Shown here in pieces: positions 52,514 through 61,714 of a DNA stretch of 64,000 nt. Positions within the stretch are counted from its first letter, which is position 1. Each line of letters begins with the position of its first letter. Source of the stretch: an uncultured Chloroflexota bacterium. Lineage in GTDB: Bacteria; Chloroflexota; Chloroflexia; Chloroflexales; Chloroflexaceae. The notes under the pieces are model-generated. The model did not search any database, was not told the origin of the DNA, and saw only the letters and a list, made by a program, of their open reading frames with translations. Location of the stretch: the NCBI GenBank assembly GCA_937120965.1, contig CAKZKA010000058.1, forward strand, positions 1 through 64,000, in the 5' to 3' direction. The position numbers and the translations under genes are program-made.

Positions 52514-54532
52514 ATGACACAGCCGCTCGCCACTCGCCGCCTGACCCGTCGCCAGTTCCTTGGCGCCGCTGCTGCTGCCGCTACCAGCGCCACACTCGGT
52601 GGCGCCACGCTCGCCTACGGGTTGGAGGAGCGTCGGCTTGACGCCCCTCTCGCCAGGGCAAGCGGCCTGGCAGCCCCCCTGCCGTCGAGCGTTCCTGCCC
52701 CCGACACGCCACTGCTGGTGCTCAACAACCCGGCTGCTGATCCCGACTTCAGTTCCTACCTGGTTGAGATCCTGCGTACTGAGGGTTTTGTGCCTGTGCG
52801 CAGCGCGCCTCTCCAGCAGGTCGGAGCAGCAGAGCTGGCCAGGTTCTCCATTGTGGTTCTCGCGCCGGGGCCGGTACGGGACGATCAGATGGCCCTGCTG
52901 CGCGCCTACGTCGCGCAGGGCGGCTCGCTGCTCGGCATCCGGCCCGATGCGAAGCTCGCCAGCCTGTTCGGTGTGCGCCCATTGGGAGCGGCTGCACCCG
53001 GCGATTATCTCCACATCGTCACTGGCCTGGCGGAACTCGACGGCCTGGATGCGACCCGTTTGCAACTCCACGGCCCCTACGACCGTCTGGCCCTCGACGG
53101 CGCGTGCGCCGTCGCACGCAGCGCCAATGGCGACCCGCTGGTGACTCTCCACCGCTTCGGCGCGGGGATGACCGCCTTGTGGGCCTTCGACCTGGCCCGC
53201 TGTGTGGCGCTCATTCGGCAGGGCAACCCGGCGGCCGCCGGGCAGGAACGTGATGACCTGGAAGGTTTCCGCGCCACCGACCTGTTCGTAGACTGGATCG
53301 ACCTCGAGCGCATTGGCATCCCCCAGGCCGATGAGCACCAGCGTCTGCTCGCCCGCCTGATCGAAGAACTGGCATCAAGTGGGCCGCCACTTCCGCGTCT
53401 CTGGTACTTCCCCGGCAACGCGCCGGCGCTGGTCGTCGCTACGGGCGATGCGCACGGCAGCCGCGTCGGGCACATCGAGCAATTGATCGGCCCCGTCGAG
53501 CAACGTGGGGGCACGGTTTCGATCTACTACACGCCACCACGTACCAGCACCGCCCGCCGGCTGGCCCGCAAAGCTCGCTGGCAGGTCGAGGAGATCCCCG
53601 TCCTGAAGGGTCTTTTCAATGACAGTGACCCCATTCCCTCGCCGGCGACCCTGGCGGGCTGGCGCGAGCGCGGGCACGAGTTCGGAATGCATCCCTATGT
53701 GGAGGACGGTCTCGAAAGCGGCTACAACCTCTACTGGAGCGAGTTTATCAAGTACGGCTATGGGCCGCTGCCGCCTACGGTGCGCACCCACCGCATTCTC
53801 TGGCACGGGTGGGTGGACAATGCCTTCGTTCAGGCACGCTACGGCATACGCATGAATCTCGATCACTACCATGCTGGCGGGGTCGTACGCCATGCCGACG
53901 GGACCTGGGCCGCCGGCTACCTCAGCGGCACCGGCCTGCCAATGCGTTTCGTTGACCAGAGCGGGGCGCTGCTGAGCGTCTACCAGCAACCCACGCACCT
54001 GGTTGACGAACACCTGATGCGCGTCTTTGACACCGGCCACGAAGCCGGCTTTGATGGTGCAACCGCAGCGACCGTTACCATCGCTCAGATCGCCGAGAGC
54101 GTGCGTCGCTACCCGGCAGCGTTAGGGTTGCAGTGCCACGTAGATCCGTTCCTCTTCGGCGGCGAGAAGGCCCGGAATGTGGGGCACTGGCTCAGTGAAA
54201 GCCTGGACTACGCCGCCGCCAACGGCATGCCGATCCTCTCGGCAGAACGCTGGCTGGCCTTCACCGAGGCCAGGGTTGGCGCGGATGTTCAGCGCCTGGC
54301 CTGGGAGGCGAACACCCGCCGGCTCGGCTTTGAACTGAGCTTCCCGGCCAACCCTGGGGGCGCGGCAGCCGTACTCCTGCCGCTGCGCCACGGCGCGTCC
54401 ACGCTGCGCGAAGTGCGCGTCAACGGCAGTGTCGCGCAGCGAACGGAGCGGCGCCTGGCCGGGCGACGCTACGCCTTGATAGCGACACCGGCAGGCCGTT
54501 CTCAGATTGAAGCCGATTATGGCGCCCTGTGA
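52514..54532 (+). CDS. Tat-exported polysaccharide-deacetylase-like protein with N-terminal GATase-like domain
   Basis: The 672-aa product starts with a twin-arginine signal (T-R-R-L-T-R-R-Q-F-L-G-A-A-A-A), so it is exported folded. Residues about 65-240 resemble a ThuA/class I glutamine-amidotransferase-like fold (L-L-V-L-N-N...I-V-V-L-A-P-G-P). From about residue 300 a NodB-like barrel appears: V-V-A-T-G-D-A-H-G-S-R, then G-H-E-F-G-M-H-P-Y, which could supply Asp and His metal ligands. The C-terminal 80 residues are beta-rich. Catalysis is inferred from these partial motifs only. In a polysaccharide cluster, trimming or deacetylation of an exported glycan is plausible. Confidence 0.7.
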   Translation: MTQPLATRRLTRRQFLGAAAAAATSATLGGATLAYGLEERRLDAPLARASGLAAPLPSSVPAPDTPLLVLNNPAADPDFSSYLVEILRTEGFVPVRSAPLQQVGAAELARFSIVVLAPGPVRDDQMALLRAYVAQGGSLLGIRPDAKLASLFGVRPLGAAAPGDYLHIVTGLAELDGLDATRLQLHGPYDRLALDGACAVARSANGDPLVTLHRFGAGMTALWAFDLARCVALIRQGNPAAAGQERDDLEGFRATDLFVDWIDLERIGIPQADEHQRLLARLIEELASSGPPLPRLWYFPGNAPALVVATGDAHGSRVGHIEQLIGPVEQRGGTVSIYYTPPRTSTARRLARKARWQVEEIPVLKGLFNDSDPIPSPATLAGWRERGHEFGMHPYVEDGLESGYNLYWSEFIKYGYGPLPPTVRTHRILWHGWVDNAFVQARYGIRMNLDHYHAGGVVRHADGTWAAGYLSGTGLPMRFVDQSGALLSVYQQPTHLVDEHLMRVFDTGHEAGFDGATAATVTIAQIAESVRRYPAALGLQCHVDPFLFGGEKARNVGHWLSESLDYAAANGMPILSAERWLAFTEARVGADVQRLAWEANTRRLGFELSFPANPGGAAAVLLPLRHGASTLREVRVNGSVAQRTERRLAGRRYALIATPAGRSQIEADYGAL

Positions 54533-54748
54533 AGCGAGGCTTCACACCTGATGTGAACATAGCCCGCCGGCGGGGAGGGTTTGGGCGTAGAGGCGCGGCG
54601 CCGCCGCGCCTCTACGCCCTCCCGAGAATAGATATGCTCATTCCGGCGTTGTGCGGCGCAGTCGCACAGGTCTGGTGTAACCAGGGGAGGATTGGGGAGG
54701 GACGTGCCCTCCCGCAACGAACCGATGTCTCACTGAAAGGAAGTCTCC
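54533..54748. repeat. Intergenic palindromes before the SpeE-like gene
   Basis: Holds the long hairpin H2 (54583-54619, perfect 17-bp stem, loop GCC) and a GCGGCGCAGTCGCAC relative of the TGCGGC hairpin near 54655. There is no 19-bp palindrome. AAAGGAAG near 54738 is the RBS of the next gene. Confidence 0.75.
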
Positions 54749-57223
54749 ATGAACGGACCGCTTGCCGCTGGGGGGAAGTACCTCGGTCTCGCGCTCGTCT
54801 CGGGCGGGGTGCTGGCGCTCCAGATCACCTTCACCCGCATCTTCTCACTCATGATCTGGCACCACTTTACCTACCTGGTGATTGGCGTGGCCCTCCTGGG
54901 CGGCGGCGCCGCTGGCGCCTTCCTGGCCGCGCATCAGTGGGACGGGCCCACCCTCAAGCGACGCCTCGGCCTGCTGGCGTTGAGCTTCAGCCTCGCCGGC
55001 CTGATCAACCTGGTGGCGATTCGCTTCGTTGCTATTGACCCGCTGCGCGCGGCGCAGCTTGCGTGGACGGTAGTGGGGCTGGCGATCTACTTTGCCTGCC
55101 TCTTCACAACGTTCTTCACCGGCGGTTTGACCATTGCCGCAGCCTTTAGCCGCTGGTCCATCAGCGCTCACAAACTGTACTTTGCTGACATGCTCGGCGC
55201 AGGACTTGCCACCATCGGCATTCTGGCGCTGATTGAACGGCTCGGCGGTCCGGCCTCGATCGTTCTCATCGCTGTCCTCGGCGTTGTAGCCGCGGTCTTG
55301 TTCGGCATCGAACTGCCTCGCCGCCGACGCTGGGTGCTCCCGGTGACAATGCTCGGACAACTCACCCTGCTGATCGCGTTGCTGTTGCATCCTCTGGCGC
55401 TGCCCGTTCCCGGTTCCAAGGAACTCGGCTGGGCCATGCGCGCCCAGGGAACCGGCCCTGAGTACACGCGCTGGGACCCTGTGGGTCGGGTTGACGTGAT
55501 GCCGGAAATCGTGATTACCGAGCCAATGATCGTAGGCGCGGTCAGTTCGGCGTATGCTCTCGAAGGACGCCCTGAATTGCCCCTGCGCCTGGTCACCATC
55601 GACGGCACCTCGATGACGGGCATGTACCGATTCGATGGCAGCGACGAGGATCTGCAGCGCTTCCGCTTTCTCAACCACGCGGTAATCAGCGCGGTCTACC
55701 AGCTAGGCATCGAGAACCCGAAGACCCTGAAGATCGGCGTTGGTGGCGGGCTCGACATCCTGCTGGCCCGGCTCTACGGCGCCAGCGCTATCACGGCGAT
55801 CGAGCTGAACCCGAGCATTGTGGAGTTGCTCACCGGACCGTATGCGGACTATACAGGCCGCCTGGCCGAACACCCCGGCACCCGGCTGATCGTCGCCGAG
55901 GGACGCAGTTTCCTCAGCCGCACCGAGGAGCAGTACGACATTATCCAGGGCATCGGCCTCGACAATCTGGCCGCCCTCTCTGGAGGGGCCTACGTGCTGG
56001 CCGAGTCGTACATCTATACTGTCGAGTCGCTCGAACAGTCGTTCAAGGCCCTGAGCCCGCGCGGTGTCTTCTCGTGGACGCGCGATGTCAACACACCGCC
56101 CCGTGAGATGCTGCGGCTTACGGGCCTGGCTGCCGAGGCGTTGCGACGGATGGGTGTCGAACGCCCCGGCGACCATATCGCCATCGTGGCCAACGAGAGC
56201 GGCCAGAACGCCACGCTCCTGGTTTCGCGCGCGCCGTTCACTGCCGCGCAGATGGATCGGCTGCGTGCCTGGGCAGCCGCGAATCGCTTCAGCATGCTCC
56301 AGGATCCGCTGGTGCTCCTTGACAACGCCTTTACACGCTACCTCTACGCCGATGATCCCCGCGCCTTCGAGCGGGCCTACATGTTCAACATTTTCCCGGT
56401 TACTGACGACAACCCGTTCTTCTACAACTACTTCAAGTGGAGCAATCTGCACTTTAACGCCACCTACGAAGGCCGGCTGAACCGCTTCCCGATTGGCAAC
56501 CTCATCTTGCTCACCCTGTTCACTCTGTCCGTGGCGACCGCAATCCTGTTCATTGTCACCCCCCTGGTACGCTACAAACGCGACGGGTTACGAACTTCGG
56601 GCGCTATGCCGGTACTGGTCTACTTCAGTCTGCTCGGCGCCGGTTACATTTTTGTGCAAATCGTGCTAGTCCAGCGCTTCACGCTGTTCATTGGGTATCC
56701 CGTCCACGCCGTCACCACTACCATCGCGAGCATGCTGGCCTTCTCGGCCCTGGGCAGCCTGCTTGGAAGGCGCATCCTGCACGGGGCGCGCCACCTGCAA
56801 GTGGTGCTTGTACTGGTCGCGGGCCTGATCCTGGCCTACATATTCGCACTACCGCCGATTTTTGGCGCGCTGCTGCGGCTCTCAGATCTGGAGCGGATTG
56901 TGGCAAGTGTGCTCTTGATGGCGCCCCTGGGAACCGTGATGGGGATGCCCTTTCCGACCGGATTACGGCAACTGGGCGCCCGGGCGCCGCAACTGGTGCC
57001 ATGGGCCTGGGGTATGAACGGTGTCTTCTCGGTTGTCGGCTCGGTAGTGGTGATCCTGGTGAGCATGGTCAGCGGCTTCACCGTTGCGCTGGCGTGCGGC
57101 GCCGTGTGTTACACGCTTGCCGCAGCAGTCTGCGCGCCCCTCTGGCAAACGAGCGTGGTCTACACCCGCGCTCCGGCAGGCGAGACGCTGCTCAGTGAGA
57201 GCCGGAGGGTGACCGATCAGTAG
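54749..57223 (+). CDS. Polytopic membrane protein with spermidine-synthase-like (SAM-dependent) domain
   Basis: In this 824-aa protein, six to seven N-terminal helices (about residues 8-215) precede a soluble domain of the spermidine synthase/methyltransferase fold (about 290-480: I-G-V-G-G-G-L-D-I-L-L-A-R, then A-I-E-L-N-P). About six C-terminal helices follow (580-800), with M-G-M-P-F-P-T-G-L as in other fused SpeE-like membrane proteins. True aminopropyltransferase activity is uncertain; this fused family is poorly characterised. GAAAGGAAG precedes ATG 54749. It lies among exopolysaccharide genes, so it may modify an exported polymer or lipid. Confidence 0.78.
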   Translation: MNGPLAAGGKYLGLALVSGGVLALQITFTRIFSLMIWHHFTYLVIGVALLGGGAAGAFLAAHQWDGPTLKRRLGLLALSFSLAGLINLVAIRFVAIDPLRAAQLAWTVVGLAIYFACLFTTFFTGGLTIAAAFSRWSISAHKLYFADMLGAGLATIGILALIERLGGPASIVLIAVLGVVAAVLFGIELPRRRRWVLPVTMLGQLTLLIALLLHPLALPVPGSKELGWAMRAQGTGPEYTRWDPVGRVDVMPEIVITEPMIVGAVSSAYALEGRPELPLRLVTIDGTSMTGMYRFDGSDEDLQRFRFLNHAVISAVYQLGIENPKTLKIGVGGGLDILLARLYGASAITAIELNPSIVELLTGPYADYTGRLAEHPGTRLIVAEGRSFLSRTEEQYDIIQGIGLDNLAALSGGAYVLAESYIYTVESLEQSFKALSPRGVFSWTRDVNTPPREMLRLTGLAAEALRRMGVERPGDHIAIVANESGQNATLLVSRAPFTAAQMDRLRAWAAANRFSMLQDPLVLLDNAFTRYLYADDPRAFERAYMFNIFPVTDDNPFFYNYFKWSNLHFNATYEGRLNRFPIGNLILLTLFTLSVATAILFIVTPLVRYKRDGLRTSGAMPVLVYFSLLGAGYIFVQIVLVQRFTLFIGYPVHAVTTTIASMLAFSALGSLLGRRILHGARHLQVVLVLVAGLILAYIFALPPIFGALLRLSDLERIVASVLLMAPLGTVMGMPFPTGLRQLGARAPQLVPWAWGMNGVFSVVGSVVVILVSMVSGFTVALACGAVCYTLAAAVCAPLWQTSVVYTRAPAGETLLSESRRVTDQ

Positions 57224-57437
57224 CGTTTCCAGCAAGTTCGGGAGGCCCGGGAGGGCTTCGCCCTCCCAAACCTTCCCCCCGCGAGGGGCGTGGGGAAACC
57301 CGGTTTCCCCATTTCCCAACCGCTGTTGGGAGCGGCTGGCGCCCCCGCAGGCAGGGGTGCGGTTCGACAGGCTCACCGCAGGTGGGGAAACCCGATTTCC
57401 CCATATGTTTACCTCAGAAGCAAAAAGGATCAGAGCT
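57224..57437. repeat. Composite palindrome unit before the DUF1624 gene
   Basis: A GGGAGGGC-TTC-GCCCTCCC hairpin near 57250, 19-bp palindromes at 57292-57310 (central C) and 57384-57402 (one mismatch), and GGTTCGACAGGCTCACCGCAGG between them. The block ends TATGTTTACCTCAG, 20 bp before ATG 57438, and so forms the leader of that gene. Confidence 0.8.
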
Positions 57438-58604
57438 ATGGCATCAGGTGCCAGCGTAGCTCATGAAAGCCTTGCCCTCCCGCGCGAGCGCGCGGTCTCC
57501 ACCGGGCGCATTGTCGCTATCGATGCGCTGCGCGGCGTGGCCCTGCTGCTGATGGCTCTTGACCACGCCAGTTTCTTCATGGGCGCGGGGCTCCAGGCCG
57601 AATCGTATGGCGGGCAGCCGGTGGCGCTGCAAAGCGCCCCCTACTGGCTGAGCGGGCTGCTCACCAACCTGGCCTCGCCGATCTTCTTCTTGCTCGGAGG
57701 CTACAGCCTGGCACTCTACGCCGCGGCGCAGCGACGCAAAGGCAACCCTGAATGGGTCACGACGCGCTACATGCTGGTGCGGGCGGGCGTTATTCTGGCC
57801 CTCGACCTGACGATTTGCAGCTACTTCTGGCGTGGCGATGCGCCCTACGCCCACGTCTTGACGGCCCTGGCAGCCTCGATGATGATCCTGAGCCTGGCGC
57901 GCCTCCTGCCCGCGGTAGCCCTGGCCGGCCTTGCCCTGACGACCCTGCTGATCCACCAGGCGCTGATCGGGACCATGGCCGGAGCGCTGGCGGCTGGCGC
58001 GCCGCAGCCGTTCTGGCAAGCCTTCTGGCTAACCTACAGCTATACGACGAACCCGGCAGCGCACTTCGCCGTGCTGGGCTGGGGACCACTGCTGTGGCTG
58101 GGATACGCTCTCGGTCACCTGCAACATCGCCCGGCAATGCGGCGACCCCGCACGTGGGTCATGGCCGGGATCGGCCTGCTGGGCCTCTGGCTGGGCTTGC
58201 GCCTGGCAGGCGGCTTCGGTGACCTGGGGCCGTTTGGCGCGGTTGGCAGCAGTCCGGCACACATTCTGGTGATGAGCAAGGCGCCGCCGAGCCTCACCTA
58301 CTTCGCGTTTAACCTCGGTCTGGCCGCGCTCATACTGGCCGGGCTCTACGCCTGGCCGCGTTTGACGAGCGAAGGACCGTTGCGCTGGATGGTCCTGGTG
58401 GGCCAGGTGTCGCTCTTCTTCTACGTCATGCACCTGATCGTCTATAACCTGCTGGCCCAGGTACTGGGGCTGGTGAGCTTGCCTGGACCACGGATCGTCT
58501 GGGGTTACGCCGCCTGGTTGATCGGCCTGGCGATTCTCGTGCCGCTGGGACGGTGGTACCGCGAGATCAGGAAGCGTTATCCGCGGGTGCTGGGGTACTT
58601 GTAA
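57438..58604 (+). CDS. DUF1624/heparan-acetyltransferase-like membrane protein
   Basis: A 388-aa membrane protein with about ten helices. The N-terminal R-I-V-A-I-D-A-L-R-G-V-A-L-L-L-M-A-L-D-H motif is the signature of the DUF1624/acyltransferase-like superfamily, whose conserved D-H pair may transfer acyl groups across the membrane. The C-terminal F-Y-V-M-H-L segment is also typical. ATG 57438 was chosen over the frame from 57357, which runs through a repeat. In this cluster it could acetylate a surface glycan. Confidence 0.82.
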   Translation: MASGASVAHESLALPRERAVSTGRIVAIDALRGVALLLMALDHASFFMGAGLQAESYGGQPVALQSAPYWLSGLLTNLASPIFFLLGGYSLALYAAAQRRKGNPEWVTTRYMLVRAGVILALDLTICSYFWRGDAPYAHVLTALAASMMILSLARLLPAVALAGLALTTLLIHQALIGTMAGALAAGAPQPFWQAFWLTYSYTTNPAAHFAVLGWGPLLWLGYALGHLQHRPAMRRPRTWVMAGIGLLGLWLGLRLAGGFGDLGPFGAVGSSPAHILVMSKAPPSLTYFAFNLGLAALILAGLYAWPRLTSEGPLRWMVLVGQVSLFFYVMHLIVYNLLAQVLGLVSLPGPRIVWGYAAWLIGLAILVPLGRWYREIRKRYPRVLGYL

Positions 58605-59597
58605 TACCAATTACCGTTGATGATGCCGCATTGCCTGAAGCGATTTCAGGCGTTGTGCTGCCCAGCGTGGCAATCCACAATCCAAAATCTAAAATCCAAA
58701 ATGGTATAATACTTCGTCAGACACTCACGCGTCTGCGCCGCGCACGCCAGAATGAAAATAAGCGTTCCTGGGAGGGCGTAGAGGCGCGGCGACGCCGCGC
58801 CTCTACGCCCAAACCCTCCCGCGCAACGTTAGCTGCCGAAACCACGGCTTATGGTGAAATAGGCACCCCCACTCGAGCCAGCTCACCCCCGAGGCTCGAC
58901 CCCTACGGCCAGGCGCAAGCAGGACCATAGTACCATGCCCGCTCCGATAAGCAGCCGAGGGGGCATAGTATACTACTGCTGCCACATTTCCTCGTATCTC
59001 TCAGGTGGCACTTCTACGGACCCGGCGCCTGGCAAAGAACACGTTCGGCTAAGCATCGAGAACCTCTGCGGCTCCGCCGCGCACCACGGGAATGAAAGAG
59101 GGTTCTCTTGAGAGGGCTGCGCCTTCCCCACCTTCCCCCCCGGGCAGGGGCACAGTAAACCCTGCGCTCTCCTATTTTCACCTCGGGTCCAACAGGGCTT
59201 CGCTCCGCAACCACGCCGTACAACGAGGTTGTCCGGGATGGCTGCGCCCTTGCGAACCCTCTCCGCCGGGAGTGGCGTGGGGCAGCCTGGATTCGCCACG
59301 ACTCCTTCGGGAGAGATCGGGGCGGGCCGCATCCTCCCCGATCCTCATCTTGCACGAGCTTTTGTCGCTTCAGCCGTCCATGCGGCTGCGCCGCACAACG
59401 CCAGCATGAACATACGTGTTCCCGGGAGGGCTACGCCCTCCCAGACCCTCCCCTCAGGGAGGGGGTTGGGGAAACCCGGTTTCGCCATGTCCCAACCGCG
59501 GTTGGTAGCGGCTGGCCCCCCACAGGCAGGGGTGCGGTTCGACAGGCTCACCGCAGGTGGGGAAACCCGGTTTCCCCGTATTTTCACCTCAGTGTGG
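58605..59597. repeat. 993-bp intergenic region with an orphan promoter motif and palindromes
   Basis: No gene is supported. An A/T-rich patch with AATCCAAAATCTAAAATCC leads to TGGTATAAT (58702-58710), an extended -10 with no ORF directly after it. The H2 hairpin lies at 58774-58810 (perfect 17-bp stem). Further right are a TGCGGC-TGC-GCCGCA hairpin near 59381, a GGGAGGGC-TAC-GCCCTCCC hairpin near 59426, a damaged palindrome (59468-59486), GGTTCGACAGGCTCACCGCAGG, and a perfect palindrome (59559-59577, central C). The array ends a few bases before the glycosyltransferase start. Confidence 0.7.
58774..58810. repeat. Long hairpin module H2
   Basis: A perfect 17-bp stem with a GAC loop, the same stem as at 54583-54619 with a different loop. 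Confidence 0.8.
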
Positions 59598-60602
59598 ATG
59601 ATGTCTATGCAATCGCTGCCCAGCGTAAGTGTCGTGATCGGTGTCTATAATGGCGCCGAGATGATCGGGAAATGTCTGGAGAGCCTTCTAGACCAGAATT
59701 ACCCGTCTCATTTGTTTGATATTATTGTAGTAGAAAATGGATCTACCGATGACACCGTAGAGGTTGTTCGGCGGTACCCGGTGCGCCTCTACCAGAACCC
59801 GACGCGCGGGTTGGCGGCAGCGCGAAACTATGGCCTCAAGCGCAGCGAGGCCGAGATCATCGCCACGACCGATGCGGATTGTGTCGCCCATCCCGATTGG
59901 CTGTGTGAACTGGTCAGCCCATACGCCGACCCGGAAGTGGGGGGGGTTGGCGGCTACATCGGCGCCTATGCGCACGACGAGCGATCCACGGTCGAGCTAT
60001 TTCTCGAAGAATGCGCTCCGCTGGTCAATTACATTAGCGGCGATCACGAGTTCCTGCCGCACCTGCTGGGCGCCAACGCCTCCTACCGCCGGCGCCTGCT
60101 GTTACAGATCGGAGGCTATAATGAGCGGCTGATTACGGCCGAAGACGTTGACCTATCCTGGCGGATCCAGCTCGAGACCCGGACGCGGCTGGCGTATGCC
60201 GAACAGGCAATCATCTATCACCATCATCGGACGACCGAGCAGGGGCTGGGACGCCTCTATCAGCACTACGGGTTCGGTGAGATCCTGCTGGATACGCTGT
60301 ACCGCGAATACGATGGCTACCCACGCGATCTCAACTTTCAATGCTGGCGCATCCTGGGCCAGATGGCCGCACTCCCGCGCTACATGCTCTCTGCGCTGGT
60401 GCGCCGGTTGCGCCTGATGCGGGGGCGTATCAGCCCCTATGAGGCGGAAGTGCCGCGCCTCTGGCTTTTGATCGAATGGAGCAACATTCGAGGCAAACTG
60501 CGCGCCCTCAAGGCCACGCGCCTGATGCGCTCCGCTGAACCGATCCTCGCAATGGATCGTGAGAGCCTGATCCATCTGCTCTACGGAACAACCCATGGCT
60601 AG
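59598..60602 (+). CDS. Family 2 glycosyltransferase
   Basis: Transfers a sugar from a nucleotide sugar, probably to a lipid-linked glycan on the cytoplasmic face. The 334-aa protein has the GT-A start V-S-V-V-I-G-V-Y-N-G-A, V-V-E-N-G-S-T-D-D-T, the metal-binding T-D-A-D-C (DxD), A-N-A-S-Y-R-R, and the catalytic-base region E-D-V-D-L-S-W-R. A hydrophobic or amphipathic segment follows, but there are no obvious membrane helices. Starts at 59598, 59601 and 59607 are equivalent. The leader is supplied by a repeat unit. Sugar specificity is unknown. Confidence 0.9.
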   Translation: MMSMQSLPSVSVVIGVYNGAEMIGKCLESLLDQNYPSHLFDIIVVENGSTDDTVEVVRRYPVRLYQNPTRGLAAARNYGLKRSEAEIIATTDADCVAHPDWLCELVSPYADPEVGGVGGYIGAYAHDERSTVELFLEECAPLVNYISGDHEFLPHLLGANASYRRRLLLQIGGYNERLITAEDVDLSWRIQLETRTRLAYAEQAIIYHHHRTTEQGLGRLYQHYGFGEILLDTLYREYDGYPRDLNFQCWRILGQMAALPRYMLSALVRRLRLMRGRISPYEAEVPRLWLLIEWSNIRGKLRALKATRLMRSAEPILAMDRESLIHLLYGTTHG

Positions 60603-60814
60603 AGCACTTGCGGATAGCAGATTTCGGATTGTAGACTGTAGCATGCTGCCCTAGCCTTACAGCGCGCCCTGGCTGGAGCGAGCGAGCGACTATTTCAGTG
60701 CCGCGATCATAGACGGCGCTTCGTCTGCCAGGCCAGGGGGAGGAGAGCTTCCGAGTTGCGCCCTTTCGGACCCGCGTCTTGACGCAGAGGCCATATGATA
60801 CAGGTTCATCGTGT
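60603..60814. other. 212-bp gap before the ABC permease gene
   Basis: No gene and none of the known palindromes are seen. A frame starting with TTG at 60779 extends the permease but was not favoured. The promoter, if any, is not evident. Confidence 0.4.
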
Positions 60815-61597
60815 ATGCTGACCCATCTGCGTGAACTTGCCGATGCCCACGAACTGCTCTATAGCTGGACGCTCCGTGATTTCAAGGTCCGCTACAGCCA
60901 GTCGCTGCTTGGCGCAGCCTGGGCCATTCTGCAACCTCTGTCGCTGATGATCGTCTTCAGTCTGATCTTTACCCTGTTTATTCGTGTCCCGACTGATGGG
61001 GTGCCCTACCCGGTGTTCGCCTATACCGCCCTGCTGGTCTGGACGTTTTTCGCCAATTCTCTCAGCATGGCAATGCCCAGTCTGGTGAACAACATCAATC
61101 TGGTCAGTAAAATCTATTTTCCGCGCGAGATCCTGCCGATTGCCGCCAATCTGGTCTCAATGATCGATTTTGTGATCGCCGCCCTTACTCTTGCCCTGCT
61201 GATGATGATATACAAGATTGCGGTTGGCTGGACGATAGTCTTTCTGCCCATACTCCTCATCATCCAGGTGGTGTTTACATTGGGTGTAAGTCTGGCGATT
61301 TCGGCGATCAATGTGTTTTATCGTGATGTGCGATTTGTTATCCCCCTGGCGCTACAGATCTGGATGTATCTCTCGCCTGTTATCTATCCGGCAAGCCTCG
61401 TCCCGGAACGTTTCCAACCTCTCTATTTCTTGAATCCAATGGCAACGTTGATTGAAAGTTATCGTCGGGTTATCTTCTTCAATCAGCCGCCTGACTGGTT
61501 GTACCTGGGCATTACCACGGTTATGACCATCGCGGTTACCATCGTATCGTATCATTATTTCAAGCGCGCTGAGCGCCTGTTTGCCGATCTGATCTAG
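60815..61597 (+). CDS. Polysaccharide ABC exporter, permease subunit (Wzm/TagG type)
   Basis: Membrane half of an ABC exporter that moves a lipid-linked polysaccharide across the membrane. The 260-aa ABC2-type permease has six helices and the family start L-R-D-F-K-V-R-Y-S-Q-S-L-L-G-A-A-W-A-I-L-Q-P. L-S-P-V-I-Y-P and the L-N-P-M-A-T-L-I-E-S-Y-R segment are also typical. ATG 60815 was chosen over TTG 60779. The TAG stop lies within the left terminal repeat (CTAGTGGT) of a 109-bp inserted element, so the natural C-terminus may have been altered. The ATPase follows 118 bp on. Confidence 0.9.
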   Translation: MLTHLRELADAHELLYSWTLRDFKVRYSQSLLGAAWAILQPLSLMIVFSLIFTLFIRVPTDGVPYPVFAYTALLVWTFFANSLSMAMPSLVNNINLVSKIYFPREILPIAANLVSMIDFVIAALTLALLMMIYKIAVGWTIVFLPILLIIQVVFTLGVSLAISAINVFYRDVRFVIPLALQIWMYLSPVIYPASLVPERFQPLYFLNPMATLIESYRRVIFFNQPPDWLYLGITTVMTIAVTIVSYHYFKRAERLFADLI

Positions 61598-61702
61598 TGG
61601 TTTGTCAACCAGGTTGTGATGGATAGTTTTTTGCGGGGAGGGCTTCGCCCTCCCACGCCCCCTCCCGCCACGTTCATCACAATTATCGTGGCAGACCACT
61701 AG
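61594..61702 (+). mobile_element. 109-bp MITE-like element with CTAGTGGT ends
   Basis: Imperfect terminal inverted repeats CTAGTGGTTTG and CAGACCACTAG bracket inner GTTGTGAT/ATCACAAT arms and a GGGAGGGC-TTC-GCCCTCCC hairpin with a T-rich run. The whole can fold into a long hairpin. A decayed, inverted relative lies at 24262-24350. It fills the wzm-wzt gap almost completely. Confidence 0.75.
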
Positions 61703-61714
61703 CTCCCGCCGCCT

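Noticed and set aside
58702-58710. TGGTATAAT as the promoter of a hidden gene
   Set aside because: No convincing ORF or structured RNA starts nearby. It may be an orphan promoter or a very distant one for the glycosyltransferase, so no gene was called.
60779-60814. TTG start for the ABC permease
   Set aside because: The extra 12 residues are not family-like and lack an RBS; ATG 60815 begins the conserved cytoplasmic segment.
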